DNA of 64,000 bases from Isoetes taiwanensis (lineage: Eukaryota > Streptophyta > Lycopodiopsida > Isoetales > Isoetaceae), in the NCBI GenBank assembly GCA_021234155.1, contig JAJEKV010000058.1, positions 9,048,992-9,112,991 on the forward strand, written 5' to 3'. Below the pieces are notes generated by a model that was not told the origin of the DNA, did not search any database, and worked only from the letters and a program-made list of their open reading frames with translations. The translations under genes and the position numbers were made by a program. Positions 11,346-21,370 of this stretch are shown piece after piece. The stretch's first letter is position 1. Every line of letters starts with the position of its first letter.

Positions 11346-11516
11346 GGCATGAAAATGATAAAGGATTGGATCAAAGTTATGGGAACTATTACAAAACAAC
11401 CTAGCATCTGCAATAAGTCTGATCGTATTTTAGCAGTTACTAGACTTGGAATGGCTGGTATTCCAAGTAGATATGCGCACTACGGGTCATAGATCGGTAG
11501 AAGCCTACAAAAAGTA
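11346..11516 (+). pseudogene. Tyrosine-recombinase-like C-terminal fragment (Crypton-type)
   Basis: One frame reads WIKVMGTITKQPSIC, NKSDRILAVTRLGMAGIPSR, and after a one-base frame change TTGHRSVEAYKK. This matches the end of the catalytic domain of tyrosine recombinases: the 'NHS-x-R-(A/G)T' box, here N-K-S-D-R, then 'TrL..aGip', then the 'TGHRS..a...Y' box that supplies His and Arg before the nucleophile Tyr. The box I histidine is replaced by Lys and the nucleophile region is lost at a stop. In plants such domains occur in Crypton-like elements. A possible continuation (11590-11760, DLQMKAAMNIISNPI) is unassigned. Confidence 0.45.
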
Positions 11517-11787
11517 AATTATTTATTTCTTTGTTGCTCTCTTTTTTTGCTCATTTAAAAACTTCCTTATATTATCTTATTTGCGAGGTATGACGGAACC
11601 AAGGACTTGCAGATGAAGGCTGCGATGAATATTATTTCAAACCCTATTAATGATGATGGCTCACTGAAGACATACGAGTTTGTATTGTCTAAGAAAGTTG
11701 AGAAGAAAAGGTTGCTGGAATTTGGAGTTTTGAATCAGAGTAGATCATTGCGCACGGATAATTAGAAACCTGATGTTAGTGATAATG
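11517..11787. other. Coding-like remnant, unassigned
   Basis: A stop-poor frame from about 11590 reads MKAAMNIISNPINDDGS and KTYEFVLSKKVEKKRLLEFG. It may belong to the same broken element as the recombinase-like fragment upstream. I cannot assign a family. Confidence 0.3.
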
Positions 11788-12440
11788 TGATAGTTGCTAC
11801 TGACAAGAAGATATGTGTCTTACATGAGATTGATATGAATTATGTTAGTTCCGTAACAAGTGCAGAAGGTAAAGGTAAGAATGCTGCATTATCTGGGAAT
11901 CTAGCATTAGTTGGTGTTCAGCCACAAGGAATTGTTTAGAAACAGTGGAATAAGAAGAATAATCCATAGCTTATGTTTTCTGATGATGAGTTGCTTCAAA
12001 TGCCAATTCCTGAAAGACAATCATGTGTTAAAGAACAATCATGTCTAGAATGTTGATGGTCTGTGTTTTCTACGTGCAAGCAGGCATGATTGTGTTTTTA
12101 ATTTTAGTGATAATTTGATAGTTGCTGCTAACAAGAAGATATGTGTCTTACATGAGATTGATATGAATTATGTTAGTTCCGTAACAAGTGCAGAAGGTAA
12201 AGGTAAGAATGCTGCATTATCTGAAAATCCAGCATTAATTGGTCTTCAGCCATAAGGAAATGTTTAGAAACAGTGGAATAAGGAGAATAATCCATAGCTT
12301 ATGTTTTCTGGTGATGAGTTGCTTCAGATGCCAATTCCTGAAAGACAATCATGTGCTAAAGAACAATCATGTCCAGAATGTTGATGGTCTGTGTTTCCTA
12401 CGTGCAAGCAGGCATAATTGTGTTTTTTATTTTACCGACA
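11788..12440 (+). repeat. 328-bp tandem duplication of a coding-like sequence
   Basis: The segment beginning 'tgatagttgct' at 11788 is repeated from 12116 with few differences. Both copies contain 'gagattgatatgaattatgt', 'aaggtaagaatgctgcatta' and 'gaatgttgatggtctgtgtt'. Both copies contain the same in-frame stop ('attgtttag' or 'atgtttag'), so the frame was probably dead before duplication. Confidence 0.9.
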
Positions 12441-14099
12441 GATCAGCAAAAGTGCATGTAAGATTGTTGCAAAGATGAAGAAGAAATCTTGAAAAAGAAG
12501 AAAAAATTGAACGTAAATGATTACGGAGACAATGATTGTTGTACTTTGATTTTGATGTCCGATTTTAATTTGAAACTCCGCTTTGAAGTTTGTGAGATAA
12601 TGTTTTAAACTTGTAATTTTAAATAGTGTTTTGAACCGACTTCTCTTATATGAAATAACGCTTTGAATTGACTTCCTTAAATTTCTTCATATTTGCTTTG
12701 TCATGAATGCATATGAATTGATTGCATAAATACATAATATGCCTTAAATATACGAAAAGAAATATAAAGGACAACCCAGATATATACAGAAAAAATTATT
12801 AGAAATAATCTGAATAGAAATAGAGTGAAATTGACTCTCCACGATTATTATGGAGTAAATATTCCTAAGATATCCAAGTTACCGCTACGAGCAAATATTC
12901 TAGGAATGTTGGCGCTTGGCCAATGAGTGAGATGTGTTTAGGGCCAAGAATAATCGGGCGAATATTACCTTGATTGATAGGACAACTCCACCATCCGCAA
13001 CAAGTCTAAGGGATAATTTACATGCATCATACATGGCTGGCCTTGTTTTGCCATGTGCAATAGCGCGACTCTTGATGTTTCTTGAAAATGGCTAGTCATT
13101 TCTCATGACTTCGACATCACAATGGCATCATGTAAATCGCCTCACCAACACTACTCCGATTATGGATGCTACAAAATGGCTATCCATTTGATATGTTATT
13201 AGACTAGGTAGTCTCGAAGTTGCATCTTTAAGAAATGAGTCGAAAAAGAAGGTAATTGACAAGCTTGTTTATAAAGAATACCATTGTGACATTGTTGAAA
13301 TCTGATTTATATCAAAGAACTCATGTTCTAACAGAGGGAAGAATGAATGTTCAAGCCTTCCTTCAAGACCTCTGATAATGCATAACCCCGCCTTCGATGG
13401 ATGAGCCTTTGCTCAAGTCGTTCTCCATAGGCTTGGGTTCACACACATCCCTCCGACCATGATTTAAAAATTTTAGCAAAGAGAAAGTTTAATCAGATTA
13501 GCTTTTGATTCTCACTCCGTAATGGCCTTTTGCAAAATTGACCACAAAGAAATTCAATAAATATTTTCTCATGCATCCTTCGCTTTGATGAAATTGGTTC
13601 TCTAAGAATCACCGCACATAATTCTCGTGGTTTCTTGGCTCTTGGCAATAGTTTTGAAAGAAATCTTTATTTGCTTGAAGTTTCAAGAATTCGGTGTTGA
13701 AACCACCTTCCACCGGGCCTCTTCTTTTATCTTCAACCAACGTAAGTTTTAAGATCCCGATATTAGTCATCCGGAAGTTTGTCGGCTAATCAATTTTCTC
13801 CCCTCCTCTCCTCCCTCCCTCTTTTCCATTTTTTGCATTCTTTTTCTTGTTTTTGTGCGCTTTACCTTTCTTTGCCATACCCTCGCCTATTTCCAATGAT
13901 AGATTCTCGATGAGGCATGTGGGCCTCTGCTCAAAGATCCCATATCGAGAGCCTATCTTGATTCCTTTGATTTGATAGCCTTTGTTTCTGTTCCTTTTCC
14001 CCCCCTTTTTTTTCCACTATGTCTTTCTCCAGATTATTCTCCAAACTCCTGTTTCCCAAGAATATCTTTGTGTAATCTCCTGCTCGCGGCCTCCTCCCC
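12441..14099. other. No recognisable gene
   Basis: Fragmented, AT-rich sequence. Short coding-like snippets occur (12900-13700) but carry no motif I can name. A pyrimidine-rich tract at 13796-13860 precedes the gag-like fragment. Confidence 0.35.
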
Positions 14100-15095
14100 A
14101 ATGCGGCCATGGCATCCCATTTCACTGCTGGCTCCTCCAGGGCCAAGGCCTTTGCTTTCAAGCCAGGGACAACTGTTGATCTTAGGTATGTTGCTAAGCT
14201 TGAGGAAAACAAAGACAAAAATTGATCCTAGATTAAAGATCCACTGGCTTACTTCAATCTTCTGAAGCCCTAATAGAAAGCCGCGACAATCATCATGGAC
14301 CTCAGGAAAGATGGGGAGATTTTCCAGGATTTTGAAGAACAAGATAAGAATGAGGCTAATTTTTGGGAGAGTCGATGAAATACAAGCAATAGTCTGGATA
14401 AAATTTAGCATTTGGACCTCCTCCTTACGTCAAAGTTGTGTGTCAAAACTTGCACTCTTCTCAAAACTGTTGCAGTCTCAAGAATGTGGCTTTTCGAACT
14501 ATTTGATAAGCTTAAGTTAGGGTAGAGCAAGGGCTCTTTCAAAATAGAAGATCAGTGGGCTGAGGCTTTCCCTTATGTGGCTGAAGAGTGGTGCAGAGAT
14601 CTCAAATATTATACAGAATACGCCCTTCCTGATATTGTGGTCACCTTGAAGAATACAAAGTCAAAGTACCAGATTCAAGAACTCCCTTATATCAGCTTCT
14701 TGGGCTTCAATGCATGGACAACAACAGCTTCTTTATACCTCATGTTGTCGCCATTAAATGTAGCTGCCCAAACTGTACTAAATTTAAAAGGAACAACCTG
14801 CATGAGATTGATCCCCAGGATTTGATCTTTGAGCTTCATACCTTTCACATTCAGCATGGTGAGAGTGTACATCAGTATGTTGAAAGATTTAACTTGTATC
14901 TTGTCAAGTGCCAAGCTAACTATACTTTGCATCTTGTTGCTTCATTTATTAGAGGTTTGGGCAGCAGACCAAGAATATACGGGAAAATGCTCAAAATACA
15001 AAAGAAAGAGGGATTTGATACCATACATAAAGCCTTTACTAATGAATATTCATGCTTCTTTCATGCTTCATTGTTTATATTATCCAGCTCATTCA
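14100..15095 (+). pseudogene. LTR-retrotransposon gag fragment
   Basis: The segment 14577-15060 carries a frame-broken capsid-like sequence: AEEWCRDLKYYTEYALPDI, then LHTFHIQHGESVHQYVERFN, then VASFIRGLGSRPRIYGKM. The 'gESV..Yv.RF' pattern followed by 'FI.GL....' is characteristic of the Retrotrans_gag domain of gypsy-like elements. A start-like frame at about 14109 (MASHFTAGSSRAKAFAF) may be the N-terminus. At least two frame changes are needed and no pol follows. The fragment ends abruptly where the small LTR at 15101 begins. Confidence 0.6.
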
Positions 15096-15100
15096 GCTCA

Positions 15101-15242
15101 TGTAACGGGCCCATGGTAGACCGCTCGAGTATTCGAACCTTGAATGTGCCTGTGGGGCGTTCCCGAGACACCGGCGACTACTCATAAACGTCTAGACGGT
15201 TTTGCCCAGTTGGTTAAGGGCATGTCGCTACTTAACGCTACA
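15101..15242 (+). mobile_element. Short LTR (142 bp)
   Basis: The segment starts TGTAACGGGCCC and ends CTACA, the canonical TG...CA termini, and is followed at once by a tRNA-Met-type primer-binding site. The very short LTR is in the range of TRIM elements (miniature terminal-repeat retrotransposons). I did not find a matching second LTR downstream, so the element is incomplete or the partner has diverged. Confidence 0.5.
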
Positions 15243-15245
15243 GCT

Positions 15246-15262
15246 TGGTATTAGAGCAATGT
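15246..15262 (+). other. Primer-binding site, initiator Met tRNA type
   Basis: TTGGTATTAGAGCAATG directly follows the short LTR. It differs by one base from TGGTATCAGAGC, the sequence complementary to the 3' end of initiator methionine tRNA used by many plant LTR retroelements. Confidence 0.5.
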
Positions 15263-16056
15263 TGGATCTTTGGGAGTTGACTAAGTTGAGATTGTGGAAT
15301 TATGATGCTAATGGTTTTTCTTTTAGAGACATCAGGAGATGGTATCCTCAGAGGGAGGAGCAGTATCTGGAGGCTTGGTGGTCAACAATAAAGTGATAAG
15401 GGAGAATTCTCCATGTAAGCGATGGAAGTAACTTTTGACAATGTTGAGGTACAATTTCCCTTGTAGTTTGGTGAATACATGATCATGATAGTTATAAGGG
15501 ATTTGAGAAGTGCTTGATCTATGATTGACCCATGATCGAAACCGCCCCACAATGCATCGGGTTCTAATGCCCAAATCGGCCTGCTCCATGTCATATCGGG
15601 ATGTTTCTAGATCGTCTGCTCCATCGGTGACGATTCCATCCGCATGAAAAAACCGTTGTTGCAGCCCATAACTTCTCAACTAGATTCCTCCCCGCATCAA
15701 TTTCGCCTATTCCACGCTTTTTTAGGATAATTACCATGCATCTAGATTAGCTTCTATTCCATCTTTCATTCCTCTCGATGTTTCTGCATGCCATACTTTC
15801 TTGAACATACATAGCCAAACCTTCTTATCAATTCATGCATAAATCCAATGATATCAGCCCATGTACCTCAGATTAACTCAACAAAACCCCACCTATAAGA
15901 AGATGTTTGATGCCGTTCTTGATGTGATCTCCAAGCTCTTGCCTCTTTGGTGTCTCAAACAGAATCCTTCTATGCTCGCACTTGCCTCCTCGCATCCTAC
16001 AAAAGCTTTGCAAGGCTCCTTCTCAAAAACACAAGAAAACCCTTGCTTTTAAGCTC

Positions 16057-16121
16057 TCTACACATGCATGCACGCATGCATGCATGCCATGCATGTATAC
16101 ATGCGTATTTAAATACGCATG
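16057..16121. repeat. (ATGC)n tract ending in a perfect palindrome
   Basis: A run of 'catgcatgcacgcatgcatg' type sequence leads into ATGCGTATTTAAATACGCAT (16101-16120), which extends to a 22-bp perfect palindrome at 16100-16121. Confidence 0.9.
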
Positions 16122-16600
16122 CCGCCCTATCAAGTGGCGAGGTCCGTTACAGCTCATCGCAAGAATTCTATAAGAATATATACCTAATATGGCAAAAAAA
16201 CGAACTGCAATTAACTCAATTGTACCTAACTTGACTTGAAGCATGTAGGGATTGAGGCAAAGCTTTTCAAATGTTCAACCATTATGAGACTTTTGAGCAT
16301 AGTGCTTCTTCAAAAGCTAACATCAATGCTTTTCTTCCTTTCCATTGCATAAACAACACCAAAACTTTTGTTAGATTCGTGAAACTTATAAATTAAAAGA
16401 AAAAATGGTTGATAATCTAAGCCAAAAAAACCTTTTGCTATAAGTGAAATTGTGCTGCTAGGGCAAAACCCTTGTGCATGTTCGTCAATGTGTCTCCGCA
16501 ATAATACTAATCGCCATACACAACAAAGATATTATCACCGCTAGAGAATAAGTATGGAACAATGGCTTAGATGCATGACTTTAGGTGTTTGAAATCTATA

Positions 16601-16632
16601 TTCTATTCTATTCTATTCTATTCTATTCTATA
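16601..16632. repeat. (TTCTA)n microsatellite
   Basis: About six tandem TTCTA units. The same pentamer recurs at about 58195-58216. Confidence 0.95.
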
Positions 16633-17198
16633 TCATGATTGCATTGCACCACATTGATAGTCACATTGTTGCCCTTAAAAAAATAATAATAATTGCTCTT
16701 TGTCTGTAAGGAAAGCCATAAAATCTACATTGTATATTATAACAAGAATATCTTATATCTTGATTGCATCAACTCAGATTAGAAAATACTTAACTACAAT
16801 TTTTGCCATGGCTATGCCTCCGCTTTAGCTCCCTTTCCATTGCCTAAACAACATCAAAGCTTTGTTAAGTCTCAGGTTTTTGTAAACTAAAACATAACAT
16901 ATTTTAATTACTATTCTTGCCCTCAGATAGATATAAAGCACCTAAGAGACCATGTAAAACCCCAGAAAACATGCTATAGCAAACAAAATAAGAAAGAGCC
17001 TAATGATGGATTATGTTATGATGGATTATGTTATATGGTAACCGATAGAAACATAAATGGCGATACAAAAGTAAGAATATACTAGCTTTATTGTTGATAA
17101 CAATGGAAAAGCCAAAGGAGAAGAAGGGAGACCATTTTATTCAAAATTTTTTTATCCAAGCAATCATTTTCTTGATATGCATCTTGGTGGAAGTAGTC

Positions 17199-17273
17199 AT
17201 TTATGATTGAGGTGAATACGGGGCTTGGACCTTTACCAAAATAACTCAATGTCAATAAGACTAATTTAACCAA
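17199..17273 (-). mobile_element. SINE-like repeat, copy a, left part split by the chromovirus
   Basis: Read on the minus strand, the segment carries 'aaggtccaagccccgtattc', a diverged tRNA B-box (compare GGTTCGAGCCCC in copy b), and ends at the ACCAA target site at 17269-17273. The rest of the same copy resumes at 30945 after the retroelement. In copy c (58375-58812) the corresponding sequence is uninterrupted, which establishes the order. Confidence 0.65.
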
Positions 17274-18913
17274 TGTGATGGTCCAGTGGAATATACGCCA
17301 AAATACGATATTCCTCGATCCGCCACCATACAAGTCTATCTTCATAGCCTTGTATACCATAGATTGTGGCACTAGGGGCATGGCTAAGTTATTCTCATAA
17401 CTTAGCCAACCATAGGTTAAGCCATTATCCACGGGGCCTTAACCTATTGGGGCACCGCCACACGACTCACCCGATTGGTGCCACGCGGCATCCTAGGTGG
17501 GCCTAACTTATATAGGCATAAACCCTAACCCTAGACCTCTTTCCAGCCCTAGCACCCGTGAGAGACTCACCTACTGCTCAAAACCCCGCTTCAACATCGC
17601 TTGTTGTGGGTATAGGCTGGGGTACAAAGAGCCCCCAAGCAGGTAGACCCATTCTTGGAGTAGGAGCAGCAGCCAGAGTCAAAGACCATGGAGGCGCATC
17701 GGATCCGGAGGGAGAGCATCAGAGCGTGTATGTAGAATAGTAGTCGTGATAGCTTATCCGAATTAGCATTCCGCATATGCTAGTATTTTGTATCTAGAGT
17801 AGAGCCATCCTAGAACCCATATTCAATCGCCTTGAACCCTAATCAAGGAACCCTAACTATTAGTTAGATTTGTATGATTAGGTTAAGATGTTATTCTTAT
17901 GATTACTCTCATGATGTGATGATTCTGTGATGATGGTTGATCGTGGTTTGCTCCTCTTGTATTGGGAAGGGGGTAGAGACCTAGAGCCATATGTAGTATG
18001 CTCCTAGAGTAGACCCCTTTAGTTCCTATTAGTTGCGGCCTGCGGCATAGGAGCCCACCGTGCTATTGAGGCTATGATATGACTCAAAGACCGCATAACG
18101 GGCTAGAGGGAAAGGGAGGGAGGATCCCCGCCGAGTGGGGGCTTCGGGATCCCATAGTGGGCTAGGCTTATGGTCTGGCCACTTCGCGTGGGCCGGCATG
18201 GGTCCGACACCTCCCCGGGCAATGGTGTTGCTCTCCTCCTCGAGAGTCGCAAGTGTTGGCTTGGCTCTCGCTTTGGGGGTTCAATCGGCACGAATCGCGG
18301 TGTCGCCACGGTTCTCTAGCCGCCCACCTGCACCTCTAGATCCCGGGAAGGGGAGATGCAACCCTTCCTCGCCTCATCGGACCGGGAGATGCAACCCGAG
18401 TAGTCCCGATGGGTGATGCCATGGGATTGCGTGATCCCAAGGCTAGAGTCCCGTCGAGCCCGATCTAGCCCATCCGCAAAGTATGCACAGTGAGGGCGGT
18501 TGGAGTGGTCAACCCTAGCCATTGCCTTATACGCCAGCCCTCGCCATTGCCATGACTCGGTTCCCGCTTATCTTGAGGCCCTAGCCGGTCCGGGCCATCC
18601 TCCTTACGAGTCCGAGCCGGGGGAGCTCTCATGTTTTATGGTTCGTGGATTATCATCTTTGCCTTGGTTTATGAGTGATGCACTACCCTTCGAGGTAGTA
18701 TTTGTATATGTTGATGCTAGTTCTCGACGTGTTATCGCCTCACTGTTATAGGAGCCCATAGGGGAAGGGCGCAAGACACCTTCAGAAATTTCTTCCCGCA
18801 CTAAGAGTCACCCTCGAGTGCGGGTAGACGGCGTCCATGCGGTTGCCGAGTCGGATGGGGATTTCTCGCCGAAAGTGTACCGCACGCCACTTACGCTTAG
18901 CAGGAGCGCCACA
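17274..18913 (+). repeat. 5' LTR of the chromovirus (1640 bp)
   Basis: Starts TGTGATGGTCC and ends AGCGCCACA. The sequence is collinear with 29323-30944. A TATA-like TTATATAGG lies at 17509-17516, followed by 'aaaccctaaccctagacc', which is a plausible transcription start region. LTR-LTR differences are visible throughout. Confidence 0.9.
17509..17516 (+). promoter_or_regulatory. LTR TATA-like box
   Basis: TATATAGG preceded by 'gattggtgccacgcggcatc', which contains a CCAAT-type element (ATTGG). The 3' LTR has the same box at 29561 with an intact G-box-like CCACGTGG upstream; in the 5' LTR this has become CCACGCGG. Confidence 0.55.
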
Positions 18914-18914
18914 A

Positions 18915-18930
18915 TGGTATCAGAGCGATG
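18915..18930 (+). other. Primer-binding site of the chromovirus
   Basis: TGGTATCAGAGCGATG begins one base after the 5' LTR. The first 12 bases are the classic complement of the initiator methionine tRNA 3' end. Confidence 0.9.
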
Positions 18931-19538
18931 TTCTTGGTTGACCAAGAACTAGCACTGACCATAACCATGAAGTAGTCTAACAGGCCTATAGGGGTGTGAA
19001 ATAAACATTTCCACCAATGAACCGCAAAATGGGGAAAAAATTTTCTCCTAGGTAGTGGGTCGAAATTAGGCTAAGTGTTAGACGAAGATTTGAGTGAGTC
19101 AAACGAACCTTCTAGTAAATTTGGAGTGAAAATTATGCATCTGCATCAAATTTCACCTAAAATGGGTCAAGAATCATGCCAATCTGGAGACCCAGTGTGA
19201 AAAATGGCGAAATTCATAAATTACACTTCGAACCATTAGGAAAATTCGAAAATTTAAAGATAATAACAATTAATATAGGTTAATATATACATTAATAGTT
19301 AAATAATTAATTAAATATCTTGTAATTAATAAGGGGGGCTAATAAATAGGGGTAATTATGGTAGGAGAATATTCCCAGGGACCCTCCTTTTTAAATATCT
19401 GACACCTCATTTTCTCTCTCCAACCCTTCACCTCCAACTCTCTCTTGCTCAGCCTTTACGCCACCCATTTTCTCAACCATAAGATATGGCTCGCACCAAA
19501 CAAACCTACAGAAGCCCTGAACAAGACCTACCCTCTCC
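18931..19538 (+). other. Untranslated leader of the chromovirus
   Basis: No open frame of note. AT-rich around 19250-19340. Reading toward the first ORF-like region, the composition turns pyrimidine-rich. Confidence 0.5.
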
Positions 19539-20309
19539 ATGGCGCAGGCAGCAGGGCGACATGTGAAGAAGATCCCGGAGCACCTCCGACCCAAGAAAGG
19601 GGAAGAGGAGCTTCCCCCCAGCAGCAGCAGCAGCAGCGAAGCCTCCTTCCATGACGCCGAGGAGAGTCCCAGCAGCAGTTCTCCGTCGGCAGGTACTCAG
19701 AGGACCGGTGAGTCTCGCCACTTCGGGGCATCGGACACCGAGGTGGAAGAGCAACAAGAACAGTGGGAGGAGCAAAGACCACCGACCGACGGGGGGCCCT
19801 TCAAAAAAAAGAAGGGAAGGAAAAAGTCGGGGAGTGGCTGAAGAGAGGGCCGCCAGAAGAAGCTGAGCCGGAGAGGGAGCCGAGGGAGCGTGAGAGGCGA
19901 CGGAAAAAAGGAACGACGGGCCTCACGGACCGGCTGCTATTCAGAGCCCCCTACGGAGGAGGAGGACCTCAAGTGGAGGAAGAGGAGGAGGAGGGGCAAG
20001 GGACCCCGACGCTTAGGGCCACCCTACCCCAGTGGGTCGGAACCACCTAAGGTGGTGAAGAAGCAAAAGGTAGGGGAGGGCATTCAAGGCCCCAAACAGG
20101 ACCGCGAAGTTCAAGCGGAAGATGGTGGTGATATAAAGGAGTACCTTCGCCGCTGGACGAGGTACAATGAGTGGTATTGCCAAGCAGGAGAGGTGCGCTG
20201 CGTGGGGTGGGCGGCAGGCCGAAGAAGAACCAGCCCAAGCCACCCCCACCTAGGCCAGAAAAACCCAAGAGGGTTCACCACGGGCCTAATAGCACATACC
20301 GGTGTTTAG
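19539..20309 (+). pseudogene. Extra ORF 1 of the chromovirus, low-complexity protein
   Basis: A start-like MAQAAGRHVKKIPEHLRPKK opens a frame rich in Ser, Glu, Arg and Pro: a poly-Ser run at about 19620, acidic stretches, then a later frame with WTRYNEWYCQAG and KKNQPKPPPPRPEKPKR. Several small frame changes interrupt it. The same sequence, with other indels, occurs at 1-650, so it is a real component of the family. The protein resembles no gag I recognise. It might be a disordered N-terminal gag extension or a separate accessory protein. Function unknown. Confidence 0.5.
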
Positions 20310-20559
20310 GGGAGATTCGCACTTTCGGATGTGCACCTAATCTCCCGATAAGGAAGGCCCTTCGAAAGCCTCCTTAGGGAGGTTTTGCGCCAGCCCGACC
20401 GACATGTGGTAACCCCTCTAATGACCCTGCCCCAGCAGAGGTCACCGGGCAGAGCCGGTGCAGCCTTCGAGGAGGGAAACCTTCGGCTATCCATGCTAAG
20501 CGGGTCACCCTCATGCCAAGGACATCCACTTAGCACCTGAGAATTGGGCAGGAGAGGCC

Positions 20560-21370
20560 CTAGGCCTCAAATTTTGTAAATTTTGTAGAAGAATTAAAAT
20601 TTTCATGTAACTATGTTTCTTATTAATATAAAAGTTATTTTCCTCTATAATTAGAAAAAATGTTCTATGCTTGAAATGTAGGAAATAGAACCCAAGTGTG
20701 GTAGAATTCTTCATAGCATGTCTAGAAACACCCTAGAAATCATGACTACAACAAAATTTTGGCAAAAAAATCATCAAAATGCTAAAAATTGGGCCAGTCG
20801 GGTGAGACCGCGCCAATGGCCTCTGTGTCCGCGACGCGGGCGCGTTTCGCGCGGATTCACCCGCCTACCCCCAAAATTATGCTTTTAGATGTCAGTTTTG
20901 CTCAAAATAAGTTGCTAGTTAGCTTAGAATCGACCCAATTAGCCATGTTAGCATCTTTAAATTCCCAAAATGACCAAAAATTGGCCCAAAACAGCCAACC
21001 GGTGAGATCAAACCAAACGCTGCAAGGTCATATTCACACGCTGAGGCCATCCGCTGATTCACCCGGTTCAGCCCATCTTTGGCCCAAATTAGCCAAATTT
21101 GATCCAACAAATTGCCATGTAGTGTTTCTTGCTTTGTTTTGCTTAAGTTTGCACTTCATGGTAGTTCATTTGGACACCCAGAGCCATAGAACCAAGCTCG
21201 CCTTGGGTAGGCACCTTTTGCACCTAACCCCGAGGTCACCCATAGTCTATAAAAATAGGTCTCATTTGCCATTTTTCTTCCTACTGGTACGCCCCCCAAT
21301 TTCTTTAGGGCGATTTTCTCGATCCTCCACCGATCTTTGCAAGCCATTTTCTACACCCTTTCCCTCGCCA
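20560..21370 (+). other. Internal non-coding block of the chromovirus
   Basis: The AT-rich stretch from 'caaattttgtaaattttg' is nearly identical to 900-1342 despite heavy decay of the flanking coding-like parts. It carries a GC-rich patch 'ccgcgacgcgggcgcgtttc' at about 20830. The 232-residue open frame across it (20789-21487) looks non-biological. It ends with the TATA-like signal and a pyrimidine-rich leader before the next ATG. Confidence 0.5.
21247..21257 (+). promoter_or_regulatory. Internal TATA-like promoter
   Basis: CTATAAAAATA followed by a CT-rich stretch and an ATG at 21371 (atggcttcaaag). The arrangement (TATA, ~110-bp pyrimidine-rich leader, ATG in plant-like context) looks like a polymerase II core promoter inside the element. 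Function inferred only. Confidence 0.4.

Larger units (their letters stand above)
15263..17198. other. Spacer without an identified gene
   Basis: Apart from the simple repeats listed separately I see nothing convincing. Frames on both strands at 15332-15679 and 15947-16244 lack motifs. Confidence 0.4.

Noticed and set aside
15130-15235. tRNA gene or SINE suggested by 'gcccagttggttaagggca' and a B-box-like 'ggttcgaat' on the other strand
   Set aside because: The two boxes are on opposite strands and no cloverleaf forms; the LTR explanation with the adjacent primer site fits better.
17520-17545. Telomere-like 'aaaccctaaccctag'
   Set aside because: Only about two units, present in both LTRs as part of the leader; not a telomeric array.
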